From an uncultured Prevotella sp. (GTDB lineage Bacteria > Bacteroidota > Bacteroidia > Bacteroidales > Bacteroidaceae): a stretch of 64,000 nucleotides of DNA. Position 1 is the stretch's first letter. Every line of letters begins with the position of its first letter. Shown here in pieces: positions 1 through 10,330 of this stretch. Location of the stretch: positions 1 through 64,000 of the forward strand of contig CAMKTS010000014.1 of NCBI GenBank assembly GCA_946415755.1, written 5' to 3'. The notes under the pieces were generated by a model. It saw nothing but the letters and a program-made list of their open reading frames with translations. It did no database searches and was not told the origin of the DNA. The position numbers and the translations under genes were made by a program.

Positions 1-1211
<1,211 letters not shown>

Positions 1212-1246
1212 CTATTTAAATATTATATTGAATGAATTTCGTGGCG

Positions 1247-1254
1247 CAAAGGTA
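1247..1254 (-). promoter_or_regulatory. Bacteroidota -7 promoter element of eno
   Basis: Reads TACCTTTG on the minus strand, matching TAnnTTTG, about 45 bases upstream of the enolase ATG. Confidence 0.75.
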
Positions 1255-1340
1255 GCAAAAAGTTGAGAGTTAACAGAGTAAGAGTGAAGAGTTTTAACCT
1301 TATTTATTATTATTGTGGTACGGTTTGCCAAGTCGAGTTG

Positions 1341-1982
1341 TCATAACTGACCTGCCTCCACCAATAATACCACACGCTCGGTGAGGCGGTCGATGCCCTC
1401 AGGGTCGTACTCCTTTTTCAGCGATGCACCGAAAGCCCAGGCAAAAGCCTGATAAAAACCAGCACGTACCGGACCGAGAAAAGCCTGGATAAGCTCATAG
1501 CCCGACGAATGGCTCTCACGGTAGATGAGCTTGATGAGCAGCTTGCCCTGAGAATAGGTCAGCTTCTTCATGCGGGGCTTATACTCCTTCATGATGCTCT
1601 TCTCCACACGCTTCATGTGTTCGTCCCTGGCCTGCTGCGTGGGTAGCGTCTCCAGATATTCGGCAGTCTCCATCATGATCATACGGGCCTCCTTGGCGAT
1701 GGGCAGCACCGTCTTCACGTTCTTCACCAACCGCATATAGGCTCCTGCCTGCCGCTTGCTCTTGAACTCGACAGGGGGAAAAACGTAGACGTTGTTCATC
1801 TCCATATACTGAATGCTGTCGCCGCCTTCCAGCACCTTGCCCACCTTCACGGTAGGAACGAAGGTAGGACTGTCCATGTCCACCTCCTGACGCTCCGTCT
1901 TCACCGTCTGAGCCTGGCAGACAGCAACCACCATAAGGACTCCTGAAAGTAGTATATGCCGTTTCACGCCGCAAAAATACAC
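1341..1982 (-). CDS. DUF4294 family secreted protein
   Basis: A protein of up to 213 residues with an N-terminal hydrophobic segment ending VAVCQAQ, which looks like a signal peptide, so export to the periplasm is inferred. The body (NVYVFPPVEFKSKRQAGAYMRLVKNVKTV, followed by helical charged stretches and a C-terminal YRESHSSGYELIQAFLGP) matches my memory of the Bacteroidota DUF4294 family, whose function is unknown. Two GTG starts are possible, at 1982 and 1967. The second fits the signal peptide (VKRHILLSG) better and sits just after a -7 element at 1972-1979, which overlaps the first. The mRNA may therefore be leaderless from 1967. Confidence 0.75.
   Translation of the reverse strand: MYFCGVKRHILLSGVLMVVAVCQAQTVKTERQEVDMDSPTFVPTVKVGKVLEGGDSIQYMEMNNVYVFPPVEFKSKRQAGAYMRLVKNVKTVLPIAKEARMIMMETAEYLETLPTQQARDEHMKRVEKSIMKEYKPRMKKLTYSQGKLLIKLIYRESHSSGYELIQAFLGPVRAGFYQAFAWAFGASLKKEYDPEGIDRLTERVVLLVEAGQL
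1972..1979 (-). promoter_or_regulatory. -7 element overlapping the DUF4294 start region
   Basis: Minus strand reads TATTTTTG. Transcription would begin at about 1966-1969, next to the GTG at 1967, which implies a leaderless transcript. Confidence 0.5.
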
Positions 1983-2027
1983 ATATTATTTCAATCTACC
2001 GCTTTTAATTTCCAATTTTTAATTTCC

Positions 2028-2065
2028 AATTTTTAATTTTTAATTTTTCTTCGTACCTTTGCACC
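2028..2065 (+). repeat. A/T-rich promoter module, 38-bp copy 1
   Basis: AATTTTTAATTTTT-type repeats run directly into CTTCGTACCTTTGCACC. The same 38 bases occur without a mismatch at 11392-11429 in front of efp. The -7 element TACCTTTG is at 2054-2061 and serves the downstream outer-membrane protein gene. Confidence 0.8.
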
Positions 2066-2086
2066 ACATTTTTGCAAAAGAGTGCT

Positions 2087-4084
2087 ATGAGACGGTTCCT
2101 ATTGGTCATCACTACCCTGTTGCTACTGGGACAAACGGCATGCGGTCAGAAAAACTGGCAGCAGGCCCTACAAGCATGGATGACGGCAGAGGACATGGAA
2201 GACAGCTATGCGGAGAACACCATGGAAATGCTTCAAGAGCGTGCAGAACAGCCACTGAACCTGAACCAGACCAGTCGGGAGGAACTGGAACAACTGCCGT
2301 TCCTGACAGCACAGCAGGTGGAGGACATCGTGGAATACCTGAATCGCTACAGTCCAATACGATCCGTCGGTGAGCTGCAGATGGTCAAAAGCCTGGACTA
2401 CGATACACGACAGCTGCTGGAATACTTTGTCGTTGTCGGACCGGAGAAGGGCAAAAGCTGCTGGCCCAAAATGCGAGACGTGCTGAAATACGGAAAGCAC
2501 TCGCTGACCGCTACGGGAAAGATTCCCTTCTATGAGCGTAAGGGCGACCGCAACGGCTACTTAGGATACAAATACCGCCATGACCTGCGCTATCAATTCA
2601 CCTACAATGACCGCATCAAAGTTGGACTCACGGCGGCACAAGATGCTGGAGAACCACTGTTCACCAACGGCAACAGCACAGGCTACGACCACTACTCATA
2701 CTACTTCCAGCTACGCCACATCGGACGGTTGGAGGCCCTCAACATAGGTATGTTCCGCGTACAGATGGGAATGGGACTGGTGATGAACAACGGTTTTAAC
2801 CTGGGCAAGCTGGCTACGCTCCAGTCGATGGGGCGTTCTACGCACATACTGACCGCACACACCTCACGCTCGTCAGCCAACTACCTGAGAGGGGCGGCAG
2901 CCACAGTACGCATAGCCAAGCGGTGGCAGGTGACAGCCTTTGCCTCGTACCGCCCGATTGATGCCACACTGAACAGCAACGGCTCTGTACGTACCATCGT
3001 CACCAACGGCTACCACCGCACACCGACAGAGATGGCGAAAAAACACAACACCCACCAGACAGACTATGGCGGCAGCATCGGCTATCGGAAGGGGACACTC
3101 TATGCCAATGCCAACGTGGTATTCACCCATCTGAACCGTCAGCTGAATCCCATGAAGGCGAACACGCCCTACCGCCGATATGCCATAGAGGGCAACAACT
3201 TCCTGAACATCAGTGCCGACTACGGATATAACAACAGCCGATTCTCGCTGGCTGGAGAGACAGCCATCAACCGACAGGGAGCCATCGCCACCATCCACAC
3301 CATCAGCTACCGGCTAAACGATGCACTTTCGGTCATGGCCCTACACCGCTACTATGACAAAAGCTATACCGCACTGCATGCCAACAGCTTCTGCGAGGGC
3401 AGCAGCGTACAAAACGAACACGGCATCTATGCCGGCGTAAACTGGCAGCCACACCGTTCACTACAACTGCGATGGTATGCAGACTATGCCCACTTTGCAT
3501 GGGCACGCTATCAGGTAAGTGTACCCAGTGATGCCTTCGACACCATGCTGTCGGCACGATGGCGCTTCAAACAGTGGACATTCGACGGACGATACCGGCT
3601 GCATGTCAAACAACGCGACAACAGCGAGAAAACAAGGGTAGAAAACCGTACAGAGCACCGCATACACCTGCTGGCAGGCTTTACGGCCTCGCAGCGGCTA
3701 CAGCTGGTGACACAGGCTGACGGCATACTGGTTAACTTCGTTGGAAGCAACAGCCGTGGCTACATCGTCAGCGAACAGGCACAATGGCAGTGGAGGTGGC
3801 TACGCATCAATGCCCATGCAGCCTACTTCCATACCGACAACTACGAGAGCCGCCTCTATCAGTATGAACGCTCTGTACAGCACGACTTCTCATACCCCAT
3901 GTACTATGGCCACGGACTGCGCTATGCCCTCATGGCATTCGCCAACATTGGCAGCCACCTCAAGGCATCGGCAAAACTGGGGGTTACCGACTATTTAGAC
4001 CGCAGCACCATTAGCAGCGGTCTGCAACAAATCAACAGGTCGGCCATGACTGACCTGACACTTCAACTGCAGGTGATGCTATAG
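2087..4084 (+). CDS. Helix-hairpin-helix outer-membrane beta-barrel protein
   Basis: Signal peptide MRRFLLVITTLLLLGQTACGQ, then a region at about residues 50-125 with two ComEA-like helix-hairpin-helix motifs (LNLNQTSREELEQLPFLT and SPIRSVGELQMV). The remaining ~530 residues are alternating aromatic/polar strands (YKYRHDLRYQFTYND, YSYYFQLRHIG) that look like a transmembrane beta-barrel, ending in LQLQVML. The ATG at 2087 is preferred to an in-frame TTG at 2072 because it begins the signal peptide. HhH motifs usually bind DNA; in a barrel protein this may mean a periplasmic DNA contact, but that is inference. It ends tail-to-tail with the glycosyltransferase, overlapping it by six bases. Confidence 0.75.
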   Translation: MRRFLLVITTLLLLGQTACGQKNWQQALQAWMTAEDMEDSYAENTMEMLQERAEQPLNLNQTSREELEQLPFLTAQQVEDIVEYLNRYSPIRSVGELQMVKSLDYDTRQLLEYFVVVGPEKGKSCWPKMRDVLKYGKHSLTATGKIPFYERKGDRNGYLGYKYRHDLRYQFTYNDRIKVGLTAAQDAGEPLFTNGNSTGYDHYSYYFQLRHIGRLEALNIGMFRVQMGMGLVMNNGFNLGKLATLQSMGRSTHILTAHTSRSSANYLRGAAATVRIAKRWQVTAFASYRPIDATLNSNGSVRTIVTNGYHRTPTEMAKKHNTHQTDYGGSIGYRKGTLYANANVVFTHLNRQLNPMKANTPYRRYAIEGNNFLNISADYGYNNSRFSLAGETAINRQGAIATIHTISYRLNDALSVMALHRYYDKSYTALHANSFCEGSSVQNEHGIYAGVNWQPHRSLQLRWYADYAHFAWARYQVSVPSDAFDTMLSARWRFKQWTFDGRYRLHVKQRDNSEKTRVENRTEHRIHLLAGFTASQRLQLVTQADGILVNFVGSNSRGYIVSEQAQWQWRWLRINAHAAYFHTDNYESRLYQYERSVQHDFSYPMYYGHGLRYALMAFANIGSHLKASAKLGVTDYLDRSTISSGLQQINRSAMTDLTLQLQVML

Positions 4085-5191
4085 TTCCATATACAGTGCC
4101 GCTACCTGTGCAGCCACATCAGTCCCCTGAAAGCGACGGATATACTCACGACTACGGGCGATGCGCTCCTCACGACCGTCGGCACCACGCAGACAGCGAC
4201 AAAGGGCATCGGCCATACCCGCCACATCATTGGCATCGACATAAAGACTGTCAGGACCGCCGGCCTCCTCTAAACAGGAACCCTTACAAGCCACAACGGG
4301 AAGACCGGCTGCAATAGCCTCGATGACAGGAATGCCAAAACCCTCATAACGCGAGGGATAGGCAAAAACCTCGGCCATCGCATAAAGGGCCGCCAAGTCA
4401 GTATCTGGAACATTCCTGAGCAGGTGGAAACGGTCGGATACCGGCAACTCCTTCACGTAGGAAGTCTGTCGACCTACAGCCACCAAATGAACACCGGCAG
4501 GCAATCGGTTCAGTGCCTCTACGGCAAGACGCAGGTTCTTCCGTCGTTCGATGGTGCCTACACTAAGAATGTAGCGTTCTGGCAAGTGATAACGCTCGCG
4601 GACAGCAGCAAGGACATCATCAGGCACTGCGGCACCGAAACGAGGAGAACAACTCTGGTAGATCAGGCTGATACGTTCGTCCAGATGCTGACCGCCAAAA
4701 GCAAGGATGTCACGGCGCGTACACTCGCTGATGGCAATGATATGCTCAGCCTCGCGCACCGCCTGCTGGAACTTCCAGCGATAGATCAGTGCGTCGACGC
4801 GGCTGTAGTATTCCGGATGACGCAGGAAAATCAGGTCGTGGATGGTCACGATGCCACGAATACCGGCCCTGCGCAAACCTACCGGCAACTCGCCGGAAAG
4901 ACCGTGGTAGACCGTCACACCGTCACGTTTCAAGTCGGACACGATGCCTCGCGACCGCCACCAAGCCTTACGCAGGCCACCTGGATGTCCGTCTGGATAG
5001 CAGAAGGGTGTACAGCCATCTCCAATGATTTGCTGCCGCAGTTCATCACGTCCCTTATCAGGAGCATACAGCCGTAACTGCATCTGGTCGTTGCCCAGAC
5101 GCACCAGGTCATTGACCAGCGTACGCCCATAGCTGCCCAGTCCGGTAGCATTGCGTACGATACGTTTGGCATCCAGTCCTATGGTTGTCAT
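4079..5191 (-). CDS. Glycosyltransferase family 4-like
   Basis: GT-B fold glycosyltransferase of about 370 residues. The N-terminus (IGLDAKRIVRNATGLGSYGRTLV) is the acceptor-side nucleotide-fold start seen in mannosyl/rhamnosyl transferases. The C-terminal half has the family E-x7-E signature in EGFGIPVIEAIAAGLPVV and the donor-domain start ILSVGTIERRKNL. The ATG at 5191 follows a GTG at 5194 and lies a few bases after the mannose-1-phosphate guanylyltransferase stop. Coupling to a GDP-mannose synthesis gene suggests a mannose-type donor and a role in surface or capsular polysaccharide; donor and acceptor are not proven. Confidence 0.85.
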   Translation of the reverse strand: MTTIGLDAKRIVRNATGLGSYGRTLVNDLVRLGNDQMQLRLYAPDKGRDELRQQIIGDGCTPFCYPDGHPGGLRKAWWRSRGIVSDLKRDGVTVYHGLSGELPVGLRRAGIRGIVTIHDLIFLRHPEYYSRVDALIYRWKFQQAVREAEHIIAISECTRRDILAFGGQHLDERISLIYQSCSPRFGAAVPDDVLAAVRERYHLPERYILSVGTIERRKNLRLAVEALNRLPAGVHLVAVGRQTSYVKELPVSDRFHLLRNVPDTDLAALYAMAEVFAYPSRYEGFGIPVIEAIAAGLPVVACKGSCLEEAGGPDSLYVDANDVAGMADALCRCLRGADGREERIARSREYIRRFQGTDVAAQVAALYMEL

Positions 5192-5197
5192 CACCTG

Positions 5198-6283
5198 TTA
5201 GATAAAATCATCACCGTACTTCATTCGTACCTCGTTGACGTACTTGCGCACCATCGCAGAAGAGTCGCCCTTCTTGCACACCAGCAACACATTGCCCTCC
5301 TCGGCAATGATATAGCCGTCGAGTCCGCTGATAATGCCAACGCGCCCCTCGGGGAGTTTGATGACATTGTTGTGCGCATCTTCGAGCATGACCTCTGAAT
5401 TGACGATGACGTTATCGTCCGGCCCGTGGCGCATACACTCGTAAATGGCATGCCAAGTTCCGAGGTCGGCCCAGCCGAAGTCGCAACGCATGACATAGAC
5501 ATTGTCACAGCGTTCCAGCACACCCTGGTCGATACTTAAGTTGGGGTATGAGGGATAGTTCTCGTTGACGAATTCCATCTCCTGTTCTATGGTGTAATCG
5601 AAGCTTGACGTATCAAACTGCTTCAACACGTCAGGGAACAGCTGCCTGAAGCATTGCAGCATGTAACGGCCGCTGGCGAAGATGAGTCCCGTGTTCCACA
5701 GAAACTCACCACTGTCCATGAACATCCGCGCAAAATCACGTTCCGGTTTCTCCGTAAACGACTGTACACGGTACACATCGGGCAACTCGGCAGCATCACC
5801 TTTCTGAATATAGCCATAGCCTGGTTCCGGACGGGTGGGTTCTACGCCCATCGTCAGCAGGATACGATGCTCCGTCACAAAAGAGAAGGCCTCTGCAACA
5901 TTGGCATAGAAAGCCTCCTCGTTGAGGACAAACTGGTCGGAGGGGGTGATGACCACATTGGGATGACTGCTACGGCGGCAGATGCGCATATTGGCCCATG
6001 CCACTGCTGGGGCAGTACCTCGGTTGACGGGTTCTATCATCAGGTTCTCCTCATGCAGATCGGGCAACTGCTCACGGACAATAGGGGCATATTCCTTGTT
6101 GGTACAGATAATGATATTCTCCTTGGGCAGTATGCGTGCAAAACGGTCGAAGGTCTGCTGCAACTGTGTACGTCCGACACCGAAGAAGTCGACAAACTGC
6201 TTGGGACGGCGGTCACGGCTACATGGCCAAAGGCGGCGGCCTCGTCCGCCAGCCAAGATGACACAATAGTTCTGGTTATTCAT
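5198..6283 (-). CDS. Mannose-1-phosphate guanylyltransferase (short form)
   Basis: Makes GDP-mannose from GTP and mannose-1-phosphate. The N-terminal pyrophosphorylase signature is clear (ILAGGRGRRLWPCSRDRRPKQ), followed by ITPSDQFV, GYGYIQKG, FTEKPE and the sugar-binding FLWNTGLIF; near the end is FGWADLGTW. At 361 residues it lacks the C-terminal isomerase domain of the long bifunctional form. It follows the NigD-like gene by about 43 bases and precedes the glycosyltransferase closely, so GDP-mannose supply and use appear coupled. Confidence 0.93.
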   Translation of the reverse strand: MNNQNYCVILAGGRGRRLWPCSRDRRPKQFVDFFGVGRTQLQQTFDRFARILPKENIIICTNKEYAPIVREQLPDLHEENLMIEPVNRGTAPAVAWANMRICRRSSHPNVVITPSDQFVLNEEAFYANVAEAFSFVTEHRILLTMGVEPTRPEPGYGYIQKGDAAELPDVYRVQSFTEKPERDFARMFMDSGEFLWNTGLIFASGRYMLQCFRQLFPDVLKQFDTSSFDYTIEQEMEFVNENYPSYPNLSIDQGVLERCDNVYVMRCDFGWADLGTWHAIYECMRHGPDDNVIVNSEVMLEDAHNNVIKLPEGRVGIISGLDGYIIAEEGNVLLVCKKGDSSAMVRKYVNEVRMKYGDDFI

Positions 6284-6326
6284 ATTGGATTGGATTAGTT
6301 AGATTAGTTGTTGACTGTCCGTCAGA

Positions 6327-6998
6327 CTATCTGACGGGAATGGTCCTGACGACACTACCCTCATAGGTGGGGATAGTGAGGCGGATGGTATCTGGCATGT
6401 CGGCAGGCAGCAGGATACTGACATAGCGACGATTGGTATAATATTCCGGGGCCGTACCCTGGTCGTGCAGCAGCCGATAGCAGGCGGTACGTTTCTGGTC
6501 GGCATGCTGTATCAGGGCATCATCGACCACCGCCAAGGCATGAACGCCCTCCTCGTCATCAATGCGCCCGTTCTTCAGTAGCAGGCCGATGTTGATATAC
6601 CGTGCGTTCTTGGTGAGCCAGATGCTCTCAATGCCCAACGGGTCTTCCGGCTGTCGCTTGAAATCTTCGGCCTTTCGCGGTATCAGTGTCGGCATGCGAG
6701 TCAGCGAATGGATGGCAATGTGCTGAGCATCACGGATATCGAAATAGGCTATAGCCCGATAGGTGGTGTCGCCCTTGGTAATCCAGGAGGCTGTATAGGA
6801 GGAGGCGGGGACATAGACAGCCCCCTCATCGGTCGCCACTGTAACTACGTTGCACTGGGCATCAACAGCCACCTCCGTAAAGTCACCCTGTACCAGCGAG
6901 TCTTTGCCGGTTCCCTTGTCATAGCTGTCGGTGGTGCAGGCTGTCAGAAAGACTGTGAGTAGCACGCAGACGGTTTGGCAATAATCATGTTTTCTCAT
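6327..6998 (-). CDS. NigD-like lipoprotein
   Basis: A 223-residue protein with a lipoprotein signal (LTVFLTAC, lipobox cysteine at about residue 21), followed by a small beta-rich domain (QGDFTEVAVDAQCNVVTVATDEG) and a C-terminal sandwich ending RLTIPTYEGSVVRTIPVR. This arrangement resembles the NigD-like family of Bacteroidota, known mainly from bacteriocin-type loci in Prevotella; its molecular role is unclear. Its ATG overlaps the stop of the upstream acyltransferase (ATGA), so the two are translationally coupled. No other bacteriocin gene is nearby. Confidence 0.7.
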   Translation of the reverse strand: MRKHDYCQTVCVLLTVFLTACTTDSYDKGTGKDSLVQGDFTEVAVDAQCNVVTVATDEGAVYVPASSYTASWITKGDTTYRAIAYFDIRDAQHIAIHSLTRMPTLIPRKAEDFKRQPEDPLGIESIWLTKNARYINIGLLLKNGRIDDEEGVHALAVVDDALIQHADQKRTACYRLLHDQGTAPEYYTNRRYVSILLPADMPDTIRLTIPTYEGSVVRTIPVR

Positions 6999-8185
6999 AC
7001 TTGTGTTGCTTGGTTACGGTTCCTGATAGGATTGGCATACATCAAGAGCATCTTCTCGCGCAGAAAGTCCACGTCAGGATGAGGTATGGTAACCTTGGCC
7101 AATTGTCCTTCTATATATTGGTCGAAAGTTGCTACCTGCTCTTCGGTATATTTATCGGCATAGAGAGACGTTCCTGACAGACGGTCGATGGCGATGTAGT
7201 TACCCGGAAAAGCCTTATAGCCCAGATGGATGTCCTTGTCAATCTGGTGGGCCATAGCTGTAAAAAAGTCCTTCTTGGGTAAGTCGGACAGGCGGTCGAT
7301 CCAGCTGTTGACGGGGCCGGCACAATGATAATGCACGCGACCCTTATAGCCGAAGATACCGGTCTTCATATTGTCCAAATCATCCTGACGGCTCTTCTTG
7401 TAGGTGGGATCATCCCGCTTTTGCTGCATTTCCTGTGCTTTCAAGTAGTCACATGGATCATATTCATAGCTGATAGTGAGCGGCACAATGTTCAGTTCGC
7501 GCAGACTGTCGACTGGCGAGCCGCTGTCCGCAGTGCCACCCATGGCCAGCATCTTGAGCACAGAGTCCTGAGTACGGTCGTCAGAGTCCTTGGCTCGTCC
7601 CTCGCGCTGGGCAATCCAGATGTTCTCCTGTTTCTTGGTGACTGCATAGTGGATATAGCTGCTCATCAGTTGACTGGAGCGCATCATCTCGTGGGCGGTG
7701 AGTCCACGGCGCACAGTAAACGCCTTATTCATGCGTACCAGCCGCTTGATCCACGGATAGATAAGCAGGTTATCGCCAATACCAATCTCCACGGTGGTAG
7801 GATAGCCGGCCGCTATCAGCAGCACATCGAGAAATGCCGAGTCGAGCACGATGTCACGGTGATTGCTGACGAAGGTGTAGCGTTCGCCGGGGTGGCTACA
7901 CTCACGCAACTGGCTGTCATCGAAGGTGAGGCCATCGGTATGCTTGCGGATGATATAGCGCACGATAGGACGCATGAAACGCTTTTGGAAGTCCAACGGT
8001 GTCTTCACACCGATGAAGGCCAGACGCAGCACACCATTGCGCACGCTCTTGGGCAACCATGGAGCGAAGCCCTTCAGCATGAGCGAGAACTGACGGTCGT
8101 TAAGCAGACCCTCGAAAGCCTGTTGCATCTCCTCAGCCTCGTAGGGACGTATCTCATCAAACTCTTTTGGCATAGCACAACTCAT
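6995..8185 (-). CDS. Acyltransferase of the 1-acylglycerol-3-phosphate type
   Basis: A 396-residue PlsC/PlsB-superfamily acyltransferase, probably acylating glycerol-phosphate lipids at the inner membrane. The catalytic block is FVSNHRDIVLDSAFL at about residues 106-119. The histidine and last aspartate are six positions apart, one more than the textbook HX4D. A second block (FTVRRG) and IAQREGRAKDSDD follow, as in the family. Two starts are possible, at 8185 and 8173 (MPKEFDEIRPYEAEE). The gene lies between ddl and the NigD-like gene in a cell-envelope operon. Confidence 0.8.
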   Translation of the reverse strand: MSCAMPKEFDEIRPYEAEEMQQAFEGLLNDRQFSLMLKGFAPWLPKSVRNGVLRLAFIGVKTPLDFQKRFMRPIVRYIIRKHTDGLTFDDSQLRECSHPGERYTFVSNHRDIVLDSAFLDVLLIAAGYPTTVEIGIGDNLLIYPWIKRLVRMNKAFTVRRGLTAHEMMRSSQLMSSYIHYAVTKKQENIWIAQREGRAKDSDDRTQDSVLKMLAMGGTADSGSPVDSLRELNIVPLTISYEYDPCDYLKAQEMQQKRDDPTYKKSRQDDLDNMKTGIFGYKGRVHYHCAGPVNSWIDRLSDLPKKDFFTAMAHQIDKDIHLGYKAFPGNYIAIDRLSGTSLYADKYTEEQVATFDQYIEGQLAKVTIPHPDVDFLREKMLLMYANPIRNRNQATQV

Positions 8186-8219
8186 AGCTGCAGCATATTA
8201 TTCACTTTTTACTATCACC

Positions 8220-9209
8220 TTAGAACTGGTTTTCCACTATCTCTGCCAGCACGTCGCTCATCTCCAGACCGGCAGCACGCACCTGCTGGGGAATGAAACT
8301 GGTGGGAGTCATTCCCGGCGTGGTATTCACCTCTAGCATCGATATCTTGCCTTCTGGAGAAATGATGTAGTCGATACGAATGATGCCGTTGCAGTGCAGA
8401 ATATCATAGATATGGCTGGTAATCTCACGGGCACGGCGAGCGATGTCTTCGCTAATGCGGGCAGGTGTGATTTCCTGCACCTGGCCGTTGTATTTGGCAT
8501 CGTAGTCAAAGAACTCGTTCTGGGTCACCACCTCAGTAATCGGGAATACGACAGTCTTCTCGCGTGTCTTGTAGATTCCCACGGTAATCTCGGTACCTTC
8601 GAGATACTGCTCAACCATAATCTCAGGACTCTCCATCATGGCCTTGCGGATGGCGGGAGCCAACTGGTCCTTGTTCTTCACCTTCGTGACCCCAAAGCTG
8701 GAACCGTCGGCAGCAGGCTTAACAAAGCAGGGCATACCAATGCGCTGTTCTATCTCGTCATCGCTCACCAGTTGCTCATATCCCTGTCGGATTAATAGGG
8801 AGTCGGCCACCGACACCCCATAGCCGCGAAGATACTGGTTGAGTACAAACTTGTCAAAGGTGATAGCCTCTACCAGCACACCACTGGTAGAGTATGGCAG
8901 TCCTATCAGGTCGAAATACCCCTGTAGGATGCCATTTTCGCCCGGAGTACCATGTATGGTGATATAGGCATAATCGAAGAGTCGGGCCTTTCCGTTTTCT
9001 ACGAATGAGAAATCGTTGCGGTCGATACGTGCCGTGGTACCATCGGGCAACTCGACGTGCCAGTCCTGGCCCTTTATATCAACGATATACACATCATAGC
9101 GCTTCTTGTCGAAAAAGGAGTAAAGCCCTTGAGCTGAACGCAGCGACACATCATGCTCCGAAGAGTCGCCGCCACAAACAATAGCAATGTTACGTTTCAG
9201 TTGTTTCAT
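8220..9209 (-). CDS. ddl: D-alanine--D-alanine ligase
   Basis: ATP-grasp ligase that makes the D-Ala-D-Ala dipeptide for peptidoglycan. It starts MKQLKRNIAIVCGGDSSEHD, with the family glycine-serine loop GGDSSEHDVSLRSA. It then carries PCFVKPAADGSSFGVTKV for ATP binding and closes with the metal/substrate block RIDYIISPEGKISMLEVNTTPGMT. The 329-residue length is normal. It is the third gene of the operon beginning at the PASTA protein. The same operon and the separate murF at 23928 supply consecutive steps: Ddl makes the dipeptide that MurF adds. Confidence 0.97.
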   Translation of the reverse strand: MKQLKRNIAIVCGGDSSEHDVSLRSAQGLYSFFDKKRYDVYIVDIKGQDWHVELPDGTTARIDRNDFSFVENGKARLFDYAYITIHGTPGENGILQGYFDLIGLPYSTSGVLVEAITFDKFVLNQYLRGYGVSVADSLLIRQGYEQLVSDDEIEQRIGMPCFVKPAADGSSFGVTKVKNKDQLAPAIRKAMMESPEIMVEQYLEGTEITVGIYKTREKTVVFPITEVVTQNEFFDYDAKYNGQVQEITPARISEDIARRAREITSHIYDILHCNGIIRIDYIISPEGKISMLEVNTTPGMTPTSFIPQQVRAAGLEMSDVLAEIVENQF

Positions 9210-9245
9210 TATTTTATTTTTTTTCGGAATGTCAGAATGTCGGGG

Positions 9246-10328
9246 TTACGATGTTTCAGTATTTCGGAGAAATTTCCTCCATTTCTCTATCAGTGCGCCC
9301 ATATCGTCAGGCATAGGGGCCGAGAAGTCCATCTGTTCACCCGTTACGGGATGTCGGAAACCCAGCGTACGGGCGTGCAGCGCCTGTCGGCCGCAAAGCT
9401 TGAAGCAGTTCTGGATATATGCCTTGTAGCTGGCTGTGCGCTCACCACGCAACATCTCCATGCCACCATAGCGCTCATCGCCAAAGAGAGGATGACCGAT
9501 ATGCCTCATGTGGGCACGGATCTGATGGGTACGCCCTGTTTCCAAGCGACACTCCACCAGCGTAGTATAGCCATAGCGTTCTACCACACGGTAGTGAGTG
9601 ACGGCAGACTTGCCCACCTCGCTGTCAGGCGGAAAGACTGCCATGCGCAAGCGATCCTTCGGGTCACGTCCTATGTTGCCCTCTATGCGTCCGCTATCCT
9701 CCACGAAATTTCCCCAGACGAGTGCCTGATAGCTGCGGTGCGTATCGTGGTGGAAGAATTGTATGCCCAGTTCCGTCTTGGCCTCAGGAGTCTTTGCAAT
9801 AACCAACAGGCCACTGGTATCCTTGTCGATGCGGTGTACCAGTCCTACCGAAGGGTCATTGGGATCATAGCCAGGGACATCACGCAGATGCCATGCCACG
9901 GCATTGACCAGCGTACCATGATAGTTGCCACAGCCGGGATGGACTACCATGCCCGCCGGCTTGTTGATAACCAGCAACACCTCGTCTTCGTATACCACCT
10001 CCAAGGGGATGTCTTCTGGCTCAATGGTCGTGTCATAGTGTGGCCGGTCGAGCATCAGCGTCACCACATCGCCAGGCCTCACCTTGTAATTGCTCTTGAC
10101 GGGAGTGCCATTGACCCTGATGAAACCAGCATCGGCAGCCTTTTGAATGCGGTTGCGCGAAGCATGAGGCGTATGCTCGGCCATGTACTTGTCGATGCGG
10201 ACTGGTTCTTGTCCACCATCCACCTCCATGCGCAAATGCTCATACAGCAGACCGTCAGCCTCACTGCCAGCCTCGCCTGCCTCGTCGTCAAACAGCTCTA
10301 TATCGTCAATAGCTTCCAATTGCTTCAT
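9246..10328 (-). CDS. rluD: RluA/RluD-family 23S rRNA pseudouridine synthase
   Basis: Converts uridines to pseudouridine in large-subunit rRNA. An N-terminal S4 RNA-binding domain (VRIDKYMAEHTPHASRNRIQ) is followed by the catalytic signature HRIDKDTSGLLV, whose aspartate (about residue 168) is the nucleophile position, then RLETGRTHQIRAHM and GHPLFGDERYG. The ATG at 10328 follows the PASTA-gene stop (10331-10333) by two bases; a TTG at 10334 would overlap that stop. The exact target uridines cannot be read from sequence. Confidence 0.93.
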   Translation of the reverse strand: MKQLEAIDDIELFDDEAGEAGSEADGLLYEHLRMEVDGGQEPVRIDKYMAEHTPHASRNRIQKAADAGFIRVNGTPVKSNYKVRPGDVVTLMLDRPHYDTTIEPEDIPLEVVYEDEVLLVINKPAGMVVHPGCGNYHGTLVNAVAWHLRDVPGYDPNDPSVGLVHRIDKDTSGLLVIAKTPEAKTELGIQFFHHDTHRSYQALVWGNFVEDSGRIEGNIGRDPKDRLRMAVFPPDSEVGKSAVTHYRVVERYGYTTLVECRLETGRTHQIRAHMRHIGHPLFGDERYGGMEMLRGERTASYKAYIQNCFKLCGRQALHARTLGFRHPVTGEQMDFSAPMPDDMGALIEKWRKFLRNTETS

Positions 10329-10330
10329 GC

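Noticed and set aside
4079..4084. Very tight convergent gene ends (also 13713/13718, 25262/25265, 47575/47582) as a sign of special regulation
   Set aside because: Compact convergent ends are common in such genomes and no conserved structure was seen at these junctions.
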